From positions 1-41,945 of the forward strand of contig JANQBS010000305.1 of NCBI GenBank assembly GCA_033085395.1: DNA of 41,945 nt, given 5' to 3'. This document shows, one piece after another, positions 22,127 to 31,695 of this stretch. Under the pieces are notes generated by a model. That model was given only the letters and a program-made list of their open reading frames with translations. It ran no database searches and was not told the DNA's origin. Origin of the DNA: Xanthoparmelia taractica (Eukaryota > Ascomycota > Lecanoromycetes > Lecanorales > Parmeliaceae). A program made the position numbers and the translations under genes. Within the stretch, counting starts at the first letter, position 1. Every line of letters begins with the position of its first letter.

Positions 22127-23282
22127 TTGCGGACCTGACTGTTAAGCGAATTGAAAATTGAGCAGCCGAAAGGTGGGCGGTAATGAAGGCTTGTCGCTCG
22201 TAAGGATTAACGAGCCTATTTTCATGGAGCGGAGGATGTTATGATGGCGCCACGGAACATACTGTATATAATTCATTTCCTGCCTGGGCGGGATGTTGTT
22301 GACGATGGGGTTTCATGTAATGCCGATTCCCAGCTTCTAAAAATTCACAGTCCACATTCTTCCATTATTAGCACAACGTCTTGACAACTGCCGCCCGCGC
22401 TCTGGATCCTCGTCTGCACCCCTCCTCCAACATCTCGACAGCCCTTGTCATCGCCCAGACAGTCCATCTCGGAGCATGTCGTAGGGTCTGCTCAAGGGAG
22501 CGGGCCCGCAAACGAACTTCCGAAATAATCTCCAGTGGCAGATTTTGCAAGCACTTCAGCTCTCATGCTAAGTCATACAGCTCAGGTCTCTGAGTCCGCC
22601 GCGTCCCTCATGTTCTGCCTTCTTCGTTTCTCCCATATCCCATAGCAGGCCGGGTGTAGCAGGTCCCGACATCTCCAGCACGGCCCCCAGCGCGCAGCTC
22701 CAATATTCGATTGCTACAAAGGAAGCATACCATACGCAAATACCCTTGAACCACCCAGTCACCCTCAGAAGTAGATTTCTGTCCTGAAGCCAGGCCAGCC
22801 TCTCATCGCAATCGCAGAAAGCTGAAACATAGTGAGAGTCCGAAACAACGATCAACGACACGACAGCATGTTTGATTCGAGAAAAACTGGGCTGGAGCGG
22901 ATGGCCAAGAGAATACCGCAATAGCTGCGCGACCGTCCGTTTGCTTAAGCAATCTTGAATCGGTTAAACAATATGAGATGCTCCGATCACTTGAACAACT
23001 CCCCGAGCAGCAAACTACACTTGTCTAACAATTTTACTTCCAGCACACACATACCCCGACCAGCACATCATTCAGTTTTCGTTTATGTACCCATCGCGCC
23101 ACGTCGCCCTGCATCATTCGCTGGCGAAGACAGCCAGCCAGCTAGCAGGCAAACGTGCGCAAACATCTCGAACCTACAGCAGTAAAAAAGTGGCATTAAT
23201 GCCCTCCAAATCTCGGATATGCAAAGAAGAAGAAAGAAAAAAAAAGAACTTCTCTCAGTACTTCCACACACATCTAACCAGC
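22127..23282. other. Intergenic, no gene seen
   Basis: About 1.15 kb. Open segments at 22381-22593 (+) and 22568-22921 (-) have no recognisable features. The last 150 bp contain purine tracts (GAAGAAGAAAGAAAAAAAAAG) just before the next start and may be its 5' leader. Confidence 0.4.
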
Positions 23283-24006
23283 ATGCCTTCACCACCACGC
23301 CAGCCGACAAACCACGACACCGAAGCCGAGATAATCGGTTTGAGAGCGAACATTGTAAGCATCTCCCCCCCCTCTTCCCCCTTTCACCCTTTCCCATCCC
23401 CTCCACATCCCACTCCTTCCTCCTCCTCCTCCTCCTCCTCCTCCTCCTCCTCCTCCTCTTCCTCCTCCTCCTCCTCCTCCTCCTCCTCCTCCTCCTCCTC
23501 TTTCTCCTCTTCCTGCCCCCCCCCCTCCTCTTTTTTTAACCACAAAATTTACCCACTCACTCACCCGACAGAAATCCCTAAAATCCCGCATCGAATTCCT
23601 CGAAAAATACCAAGTCGACATCAAAAAGGAGCTCGCGTTCTACAAGCAAACGATCGAAAAGTGCAGAGGCATCTTCGACAAATACCGGGACGATCTAACT
23701 GAAGGCGGGGCCAGGAGTGGGAAGAAGGAGGAAGGGGAAGAAAAGGGAGATGAAAAGGGAGAAAAAAAGAGGGAAGGTGGGGAAAAGGGGGGAGGGAGAC
23801 GGGGAAGCAGGGGTAGAGGGAGGGGTGGGGGTGAGGGTGAGGGTGGGAGTGGGAGTGGGAGTGGAGGTGAGGGTGGTGTTGGAGGGGGAAGAGTGGGTGA
23901 AGGGAGGCGTGAGTGTGGTACGGGGTTGGGGAAGAGTGAGGTTGGTACGGGGTTGGGGAAGAGTGAGGTTGGTACGGGTGCGAGAAAGAGTGAGAGTAAG
24001 GAATGA
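23283..24006 (+). CDS. Coiled-coil plus Gly/Lys-rich low-complexity protein, 168 aa
   Basis: Exons 23283-23354 and 23572-24006 join in phase 0 through a 217-nt intron (GTAAGC..CGACAG) that contains the TCC microsatellite. Residues 1-70 form a heptad-like helix: EAEIIGLRANIKSLKSRIEF, then KKELAFYKQTIEKCRGIFDK. From about residue 75 the sequence is Gly/Glu/Lys/Arg only, ending with a 9-residue repeat (GTGLGKSEV). The N-terminal half looks like the leucine-zipper/coiled-coil start of a small adaptor or nuclear protein; the C-terminal half may be expansion of a purine-rich tract. No family is recognised. Confidence 0.45.
23417..23500 (+). repeat. (TCC)n microsatellite, intronic, about 84 bp
   Basis: Nearly pure TCC/CTC triplets with one TT interruption near 23459, followed by more pyrimidine and a C-run to 23525. 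A pure polypyrimidine strand with mirror symmetry can form triplex (H-DNA). It lies inside the intron of the coiled-coil gene upstream of the acceptor. Confidence 0.9.
23700..24000 (+). repeat. Purine-rich/G-rich tract with 27-bp tandem repeats
   Basis: About 300 bp of almost only G and A on the plus strand, with many GGG runs such as GGGAGTGGGAGTGGGAGTGG that fit a G-quadruplex pattern. Two exact 27-bp units at 23917-23943 and 23944-23970 are followed by a diverged third copy. This is the complement-type of the TCC tract 200 bp upstream. Confidence 0.8.
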
Positions 24007-25414
24007 GTGGATGGATGGGTAGATGATAGAGGAGGAAGATGGGAGGTCTGGCCGGTAGTAGACAGTTTTTTTTTTCCGGCCAGCGTAGTAGTCTGATGGG
24101 TAGAGTGAAAAGCCGACGATCGTTACCAATATGGTTCCGCTCTCTCAGAGCCCAGGGCCTACATGGTTATTAACGCTGAAGCGGAATTTTGGTATTCTTC
24201 TATTCCCCAGAAGGTCTTCGCGGAGGTTCAAGAAGGCGTTTTTCAAGTAAATACGTGGAGAAATTAAATCTGAAGCAAAAGGTACGAGCGAGTGCTGGAC
24301 CACAGACCGTCAACCACCTCTATCAAGCAAAAATAAATGAATATGAGAATGTCTATCAAAGCCATCAACACCCCACGCGAATACAGCTACCTCGGCACCC
24401 ATTAGCAGCCACCGTTCACATGACAAAAAGGCCTTTGCAAACAAACACGCCAGTGAAACCAGCGAAGAAGCCGAATATCAGCATGAACTCACTTCCCAAT
24501 ACCTAACACCCTTAGCCGCGTGCCAAGATTAGTATCCTCCTGATCCTCCCGAGTCACCAACAGCGCAGTGAACATCTCCGAGCTCAAAAGCCACAAGCCT
24601 CGATCCTGTTGACACGAAGCGTGACATGTGAACGCACTAAGATTGCCTTCACTGCAGCTATGGCAAGTAGGGCAGGTATCCGTAACAGTCGCCTACAGCG
24701 GATACCTTTGAGTGTTGTTCCCATTGCACCCACCGCCACCACTGGTGATTGAAATGTAGCGATCGCAGAGCACCTGCCTGGACGTTAAGGGACTGGAGAT
24801 CGCCGCTGCAATTGAGATATTCTATCGCGCGTAGGCGATATTAGTACGATTCTCCCAGCAGCGAGGACTAAACCTTTGCAGGGTGGGTGGACCTGCAGAA
24901 TTGGCTGGTCTGCAAGATGTTGGTGCACTGGTCGTTGAGAACAAGGTAGCATTGCCGTCCTCACTGCGAGCGTTTGGGTATGAGGCAATGAAGCCAAGAT
25001 AGAAATCTGGCGGCAACACTTACAATGTGAAGCTGAGGGTTCTCGCAGCCAGGCATGCATAGTGCGAGAAAGGTGTAATCCATGAGTATGGTGAAGAAAT
25101 ATACCTTCTTTCGCTGTACGCTATAAGACGTTGCGTAAAGGGAGTAACATGGTATATCAGAAAAGTAACTAGGGACTCGCATTCATATCTGTCCAGACTC
25201 GCCTGAACACGAGCGGTAGCCATCCAAGCCTACACTACTGGCTTTCGATGGCGGCTGGAACTGAGACGTGAGATTCCAATGCCATGGGCGGTCTACTGCG
25301 CACTATTAATCTTGCTTCGAGACAACGTGGTGAGAATATCTTCATGGCCGACTCATGTTTGGGTGGTAAAGATAAAAGGTGGTGTCAAGAACGGGTAAAA
25401 GTCTGAGACAGACG
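24007..25414. other. Intergenic, possible gene scraps
   Basis: No complete gene. A plus-strand open stretch at about 24880-25005 (VGGPAELAGLQDVGALVVEN, then LPSSLRAFGYEAMK) has coding-like composition but no start, and stops follow soon; it may be a fragment of a lost gene. The open segment at 24189-24506 shows nothing recognisable. Confidence 0.35.
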
Positions 25415-26255
25415 CTACGGATGTGCCAGCTTCTTCCCAACCCCCAAAACAGCCCAAGTGTATACTCCTTTTCCATCCGCATACTCTTCGCTCACCACGT
25501 TGCACACCATCTCCCTCACCTCCTCCATCCTCTCCTACGGCCAATCGGTCATGACCTTCACAGGAGCAGGATTCTTCGCTTGGAATCAAAACTCCGCAAA
25601 AGCCTCCGCATTCTCAAACTCAAACGGCATCTTCACTTCCTCGGTTCGCACGTCTATAAATCCCACTTTCTCCAACGAAGTTTCAAGCTCTCCTTGCGTT
25701 CTCCACACTCCTGGATCATCGAATGGCGCTGGGAGCTCGTATCCTGGCTCCAGTCGCTTGCAAGCGGCTTCCCATATCTCGAATGGCCGGTTTCTCTGCG
25801 CCCAGAGAGCGACACCAACGACGCCACTAGGTGCTAAGACATCATGGATCTCACAGAGAGCGTCAATAGGCGTGGTGATAGACTGGAGCATGAAAGTGTT
25901 GAAGACATGGCTGAAACTTCCCTTGTCAAGCTCCCTGTTCAAATCCCGCGCATCCAGAACACGAATTGTAATATTGGGACAATTTGCTTCGGAAATCTTC
26001 TCGAGCATGGAGGCTGAGATGTCAGTGGCGATAATCTTTATTTTGGAGAAACGTGAGGCAAGAGCCAAGTATTACAGCCCCGGTACCAGCGCCAACATCG
26101 AGGACGAGAGAGTCGTTAGTGATAGGGAACATGCTGTTGGTAAGTTGAAGAAGGCGAGAGGCCGATAGACCCGAAGTGCGGCCAACATTTGAGGAGTAGG
26201 TGGGCGCTGTGGTGGTCCAGAGTTGACGGGAGCTGGCCACCACAGGGTGCGACAT
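25415..26255 (-). pseudogene. Broken class I SAM-dependent methyltransferase
   Basis: Start ATG at 26255 (MSHPVVASSRQLW). Motif I LVLDVGAGTGAV is followed directly by an out-of-frame ALASRFSKIKIIATDIS (motif post-I with acidic Asp) and then VLDARDLN, a HDVLAPSGVVGVALWA region and RPFEIWEAAC, as in fungal small-molecule methyltransferases. One extra G at about 26065-26068 shifts the frame. After EAFAEF a TGA (25588-25586) stands where Trp is expected, and a TAG follows at 25537-25535. The frame then stays open to the natural end at 25415, finishing ...VYTWAVLGVGKK. The remaining coding logic is intact, so inactivation seems recent. A sequencing error could explain the single-base shift but not both stops. 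Confidence 0.75.
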
Positions 26256-28068
26256 CTTGCTGCAATCTCCAATCTTCTGGGGCAGTGTGTGAGAGAGGTG
26301 CGGGCTTGCTAATGTATTCACCGAAAGAAGGGGAAAGCCTAAACAAGGCATTGAGGACTCAAGTCCACAAGCATCTATATCTTTTTCACGGAGCCCTCGG
26401 AGGTCTGCATTGGAATTCCTGAAAGTTAAAACTCCCACGCCAAGACGTCTTATCTGAAGGATTGTTAGTGAGGAAGGAGCTAGGTGCATAGCACAAATAG
26501 TACTGCAGGACGTTTGATTCTTCGGATGCAGGACATTCTTCAAAGCGGCCAAGTATGTTGTATGCACAGACTGGCCGGCTCCTCACGGGTGATTTGCTTC
26601 CACACCCATCGCCCCCCTTTTGACCATTGGTTGTTCTCTGTCCTATGAGATGAAAAAAAGGCCTTCGGAATGAAAGCATATTTGTAACAAGAGCGCGTAC
26701 TCATTGACCTGATTCATCCCTTACACCCTCGCCCGTGATAGATCAGATCCGAAAGTATTTCTGGAACGCGGAGTTTGCTATGCTCTTTCTCGACCTGAAT
26801 GGTGTGTGTAGCAGGATTCGGTCCCCGAGCAGCTTACGGACTCTATACTTATCGCGCTGCCTCTCAACTTGATCCAGCTCACTCCCAACGCCATCCACGC
26901 GTGCCCCTACTCCACCATAGGGCGCTGGTGGTTAATCCCTAGTTATGTCTGGCCGTCATTGGAGGGTAGCGGATCTTCCACCAGAAAGCGCCTTGCCAAG
27001 ACAACCTTTAAAAGCAGCATAAGGTCCGGAGTGAACGCGCAGAGCTATCGCCACGGCACTTGCCCAGATCGACGAGTCATGTCGTTAAGAAGACTTCAAC
27101 AGAACCAGCCATGTTCTCCATATCGCCTGGTTCGCTTAGGGAACGAATCAGTATTCCAGTGGACGTCATAGAAGTGGACCGCCAATACACCCGAATCCAG
27201 AAATAGCATCCACTGTACCTTCGCTCGTTAGGCCTATACATCACCCCTAGTGTCGAATCTGCTGGCCTTTATGCCTTACTCCTAGGCGGGGCCATCTCAT
27301 AATGCCTATTGTATGATTTCTTCGATCCGATCCCCAGTCCGTGCAGATTTTGGCAATCTATAAAGCTGTCACTTTGATCACAAGGCTGGCTGGTGGTCAA
27401 CGACGCTGCCGAACGCCCCCCGAGACCCGCGATAGCTTCTCATGCTTGCTACCGCGCTGACTTGCTAACTGTACAGAATCCTTGAAATCAGGCATCAAAT
27501 GCAGTCAAGGCTCACGCAAAAGTTGAGGTGACTCACAAAGCTACCGTCAAGGTAAGAGCAGACAGTATTCTTGGTGATCAGGGTGTACCAGTGCCGTGAT
27601 GGAGGGCTTTGATTGGGATGTTGGAGGGAAAGTGCAACGTCGAGGTTGATGAGGGACTGGAGGTTGGAGATCGTGCGGTTGTGGGATGGAAGGTTGTGAG
27701 TGATAGAAGACTCGTCTCAATCGTGGCAACTCAGCGGCAACTGCTTATCAAGGCAATTGTTGCACAGCTAAGAGAATGTGTATTAGCCACGTTAATCCCT
27801 AGAACGTAGGTTGATCAAGTTCATGTCCACACTCCCAAAGGTGTCGTTGTACTCTGGCAGGAATATTATAGCGCTTGGCAAGGAAGCGAGATCACTAGTC
27901 GTGCGAGTCATGATACTGCATGCCTGTAACGAGCATAGTGGAACTTTCAAATGCAGCTCGTGCTTATCATCTCTTTGTATGCAGGCTAACATATCATAAT
28001 AGAGTACCAATGGTTCACTGTGCGCCCAACACCGCTTTTGTGGAATGCTTAGCATGGCCAGCGTTCCC
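26256..28068. other. Intergenic with a possible decayed minus-strand gene
   Basis: Between the methyltransferase remnant and the dehydrogenase. On the minus strand about 27933-27790 encodes MTRTTSDLASLPSAIIFLPE, then YNDTFGSVDMNLINLRSRD, and about 27710-27490 encodes an open stretch with SNLQSLINLDVALSLQHPN and SRHWYTLITKNTVCSYLDGS. They look like exons of one gene, but a TGA separates them and I could not join them convincingly. I do not recognise the family. 26256-27480 shows nothing supported. Confidence 0.35.
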
Positions 28069-29193
28069 CTACGTCCCAAACTTCAACAAGTAACCGCCAT
28101 CAACAGGCACGATCTGACCGTTGAGGTACTGATTGGTCACCATGAACAACACCGCATTCGCCATATCTCTATCGTTCCCAGGACGACGTGCTGGCAAGTG
28201 CCCGTACTTCTCAGCCGGTATCTCACTCTTCTGGTTCTCCTTGCTGTCCCCGGTGGTCATCTCACTGGGGAAGACGCCTGGTGCAATGGAATTGATTCTG
28301 ATCTTCACACCGGCGTTGGCAATCTCTGACGCCAGCAGCTTCGTCACTTGGATTGCAGCGGCTTTGCTCGCATTGTAGGAGAAATGAGCCTGCGACTTGA
28401 GGACGAGGCCAGAGATGGAGCTGATGTTGATAACGCAGCCAGTATAGCCCTTCTGGTGCTCGGTGGCCTTCTCGAGAAGAGGGAGGAAAGCGAGAGTCAT
28501 GAAGTAAAGCTGGGGGACATTGGTCTTGTAGGTCGTGGCCCAGTCTTCAAAATTCGCGTTTTCGGGCTCGAACAGGTTCTTCTTCAACTCGGCAGCTGTC
28601 TGGCCTTCGGGCTTTTGCTTTGAGGTTTCGATACCGGCGTTGTTGATCAGGACGCAGAGGCATGTCTCCCGGGACTCAATTTCTTTGACGAGCCTCCGGA
28701 TGTCATCCTTGCTTGTGATGTCGGCAGTAAGAGGTATGATCTCGCCGGCAAGGCCTTTCCCATGTGCTTCAATAGCTCTCTCAAGCTTCTCTTCTGTACG
28801 ACCGACTATGTAGACCTTGGCGCCGTTGACTGCAAGGGCTTGTGCGGCCATGAGACCAATGCCAGATCCTAATCCATGTTCAGTATGGCCTCACAGAAGA
28901 TTGGATTGACTAATCGACGGACCTCCACCTGTGATGAGGGCCACCTTGCCCTTGACATCGAAGAGGTTAGACAACTCTAAGTCTTTATTGTTTGTTTCCA
29001 TCTTGGTTGCTGTAGCGTAGCACAACGTTGGGGGTTGATAGCGTAGGAGGTGAGGCTTGAAGGTGCTGGTGAGAGTAGGTGGTTTGTGGATGAATCGAGT
29101 TGCAGGTCGCAATATTCGAGGAGGATGGAGCAAGTTCATGAGTGAGCGTGAAAAAGGAGATGAAGTGATGCGGATGGGTAAGGGTGATGTCAT
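28069..29193 (-). CDS. Short-chain dehydrogenase/reductase (SDR), 292 or 356 aa
   Basis: Exons 29193 (or 29001)-28923 and 28868-28069, joined by a 54-nt phase-1 intron (GTCCGT..GATTAG) that splits the glycine motif. In numbering from METNNKDLEL (ATG 29001): cofactor motif TGGGSGIG at 24-31, NNAG at 102-105, catalytic Ser in NISSISG near 176, YNASK at 191-195 and VDGGYLLKFGT at the end. It is a classical SDR of the type often called RhlG-like/3-oxoacyl reductase, NADP(H)-preferring by the Arg in IVGRTEE. Upstream in-frame ATGs at 29193 and 29139 add a leader rich in Arg, Pro and Thr with no acidic residues, which looks like a mitochondrial presequence. Two start sites could give cytosolic and mitochondrial forms. 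The physiological substrate is unknown. The next gene on the same strand is a broken methyltransferase. Confidence 0.85.
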
Positions 29194-29818
29194 TCTTACA
29201 AGTTTCTTGGTGTAAAGTAGAATGACGACACATGCGGAACATTGCATCCGCTTTTCGCATGCGGTATTCGGCATGGTATAATTTCATAGATGCAGGGCTT
29301 TTGCTGTCGAGAGTAGTCGTATAGAGAATAGAGAATTGAACCTTTGTAACTTGCAGAGGGAACTTGCTCTCTCCATAACCGTTCGTTTACATCAGTCAAA
29401 CTGATTGCTCGTTCGACCAGTATCGCCATGGTACAAGATGCAACCAGATCTCCATCACTGCCGTGAGAGATGACATGCCGAAGCAGTTGTGATATTGATC
29501 CTGCAGAGAGTACTTATTCCATAGTTCCGTGGCGAGTTGGGGGTCAAGGCGCTAAAGTCGCCCTGAAGTTGCGGCGCTGAGCCATTGGCATAGAGACATT
29601 AGGTGATGATACACGCATATCATCGCATTACTGACGAATGTGCTAGAGATTATTAACAGGCAGAGCCCTTGCCTATGAAGCTGGTGGAACAACTTGACTT
29701 ACACGTAGGTTTGAGAATCTTTGGCAGAGTTTTTTGAGAATTCTGCCGCCAACCCGCTTTCTTAGGGCTAGGGTTAGGAGAAATGCAGCCAGCGCTCTCA
29801 GAGCCTTCGTCTAAGGAG
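29194..29818. other. Intergenic between SDR gene and Tc1/mariner element
   Basis: Contains the SDR promoter side. A telomere-like tract (TTAGGGCTAGGGTTAGG, about 29762-29778) lies some 40 bp outside the left terminal repeat of the transposon. No gene seen. Confidence 0.5.
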
Positions 29819-31304
29819 CACCAGGGGGTGGCGAAACCCCTTGCCGGTCTTGGCAACCATCAAATTTCCCCGCAAATATGTAGAAATCAACTATTATTGA
29901 TCCACACCACTCACAAATGGAGTCCATACGGCCTAGAACTCCGTCCCCTAATAGAAATCATCCTGATCTAGATGGCCTACAAGCAGATACCCTTAGAAAG
30001 ACGCGGTTCTTCGACGCGATTGACGCAAACACCGGCCCAGACAAGAAACCCCTGAAAGACGTCTATCTTAATTAAAACGTATCTAAACGCACAGCACGAT
30101 TCTGACGTAAGCAAAGACGATTGAAGGGTACTTTAAAGGCCTATAGAACAGTCAATAGAGCTGGAATTGATCGTTATACCAAGGTTTCCGATACGGTACT
30201 TGATACACTACTGGATCCTCAACAATCAGTTAGAAATTAACACTACGACGCTCAAATCCGGTGGTTTCACCTCGAAGTACACTTAAGAACACTACAAAGG
30301 AATCTCACAAAGCGCCGCCGTGAAGTCAAGCTGTTTAAGAGACGAAAAGTCAAAGAAATCAATCAAAAAAATAAAGATGCTAGAGTAGAATATGGGCAGG
30401 AATATAAGATTTATATAGTCGAAAACTTCTAAAAATACGTATATTTTACGGACGAGGCACATGTGGATTCTAGGGCTATGACACGTGAAAGAATTCTACG
30501 AGAGGAGGATACTGCTACGGATTCAGAAAATCTTCAAGAAATGCCTAATTTTCAGGAAGTTAAGTTACACATATCTGCGAAGATCTCTTGATATAAGATA
30601 GGCGACTTACAATTCTACAACGATAAGAATAATTTATCGGAGGTTTAAGTCAAAGCATTAAAGAAAAGAAAGTCTATTAAGCCTAGAAAGAACGAGTTAG
30701 AGAAGGCTTTTCAACAACGTATACGAGAATAATACGTCGAATAGCCTTACGATATAGAGATTAAGTCTAAAGAGAACTCTATAACTTAGGCCTACTATAC
30801 GAAGAAGCTATTCTCAGTCTACATACGCTCTGTTTAAGAGGAACGGGTGTAATATAAGAGGGTTATTCTATAAGAGGATAATGATTCAAGTTATGATATT
30901 AGGTTAAATAAAGTTATGATTAAGAAGGGCCTAAAGAACGTGACTTAATAACTTAAGGATAATGAATAAATTGAGACTATAACTCACCCAGCTCAGTTAT
31001 TAGATCTAAATGTAGCAGAGGCCTATTGGAATATTCTATTTTAAAGACTTAGAAGAGAGGTGTGATATATAATAGCACAGTTGAAAATCGTGCTTTAAAG
31101 GGTTTGGCGGGGGATTTCTCTAAAGTAAATACGTTCGCGCATTAAAGAGATACCTACACGCTATTAATAGCTAGTTAAAACAGGTGGTAAGGCCATCAAA
31201 TCCGATAAATGATAATGTTGTATGTAGATAATTAGGAGAATTCTCGATATTGACGATTTTTGGTGGTTGCCAAGACCGGCAAGGGGTTTCGCCACCCCCT
31301 GGTG
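29819..31304 (+). mobile_element. Tc1/mariner-like transposon, RIP-decayed transposase, 1486 bp
   Basis: Perfect 41-bp terminal inverted repeats at 29819-29859 and 31264-31304 (beginning CACCAGGGGGTGGCGAAACC). A GGAG tetranucleotide abuts both outer ends, possibly the target duplication. On the plus strand the interior still shows a DDE_3-type transposase: N-terminal TRFFDAIDANTG, then FTDEAHVD, EDNDSS and HPAQLLDLNVAEAYWNIL with the D, D and E of the catalytic triad region. Many codons are TAA/TAG/TGA where Gln or Trp is expected. It therefore cannot make a functional transposase. The related family is very common in Dothideomycetes. Confidence 0.9.
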
Positions 31305-31695
31305 GGAGTATAAAGACAAATCCCTAGCGGATTGACCCCCTATGCGTTCCTCATTCGTGCGCGTAATTCTTTGAGTCGGGCTCGGCATATATTCTACAGT
31401 AGCGGCTATCTATTTCATCGATCCGGATCGAGGGACCTACCGCGTGGTTTAGTTGGAACTAACCCTCATCAATCGAATTTCTCTGCTTATCCCATCCCCT
31501 GGCGCCTGGGGTTCAATATTCCTTGGCATCGTTTTGGTGGGGCAGAGAGTAGGGCTGAGCCCCTGAATATTGAACCCTGCCAGGGGATGGGATAGCAAAG
31601 ACGCAACTAGCTTGTGGCTCAAGGGCGTCCTGTGCGCTTCTCCCACTTCACTCGCGCTGGTTCCATAGGTCGAGCGAACATTGACTGAACAAGCG
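31305..31695. other. 3' flank of the P450 gene with small MITE
   Basis: Short stretch between the transposon and the CYP51-like stop codon; contains the 103-bp hairpin element listed separately. No gene. Confidence 0.5.
31490..31592. mobile_element. 103-bp hairpin MITE, TA-flanked
   Basis: The left arm (31488-31521) and right arm (31565-31594) are inverted copies: TATCCCATCCCCTGGC and GGGTTCAATATTC match exactly, with a small insertion in the left arm. TA at 31488-31489 and 31593-31594 fits a Tc1/mariner-type target duplication. The 43-nt loop has no coding content. It sits about 100 bp downstream of the P450 stop and may contribute to its 3' end. Confidence 0.6.

Noticed and set aside
23289..23624. 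Glycine-rich minus-strand frame
   Set aside because: It is the reverse complement of the same microsatellite (GGA repeats) with no start logic.
23085..23702. 205-codon plus-strand frame with a polyserine run
   Set aside because: The polyserine comes from translating the TCC microsatellite; the spliced model 23283-24006 treats this as an intron and gives a coherent coiled coil.
23695..24129. Pro/Thr/Ser-rich minus-strand frame
   Set aside because: Antisense reading of the purine-rich tract of the coiled-coil gene; low complexity only.
25379..26168. Long plus-strand frames over the methyltransferase
   Set aside because: They are antisense to the recognisable SAM-methyltransferase motifs.
29819..31304. 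CRISPR- or integron-like interpretation of the 41-bp repeats
   Set aside because: Only two copies in inverted orientation flank a transposase; this is a DNA transposon in a eukaryotic genome.
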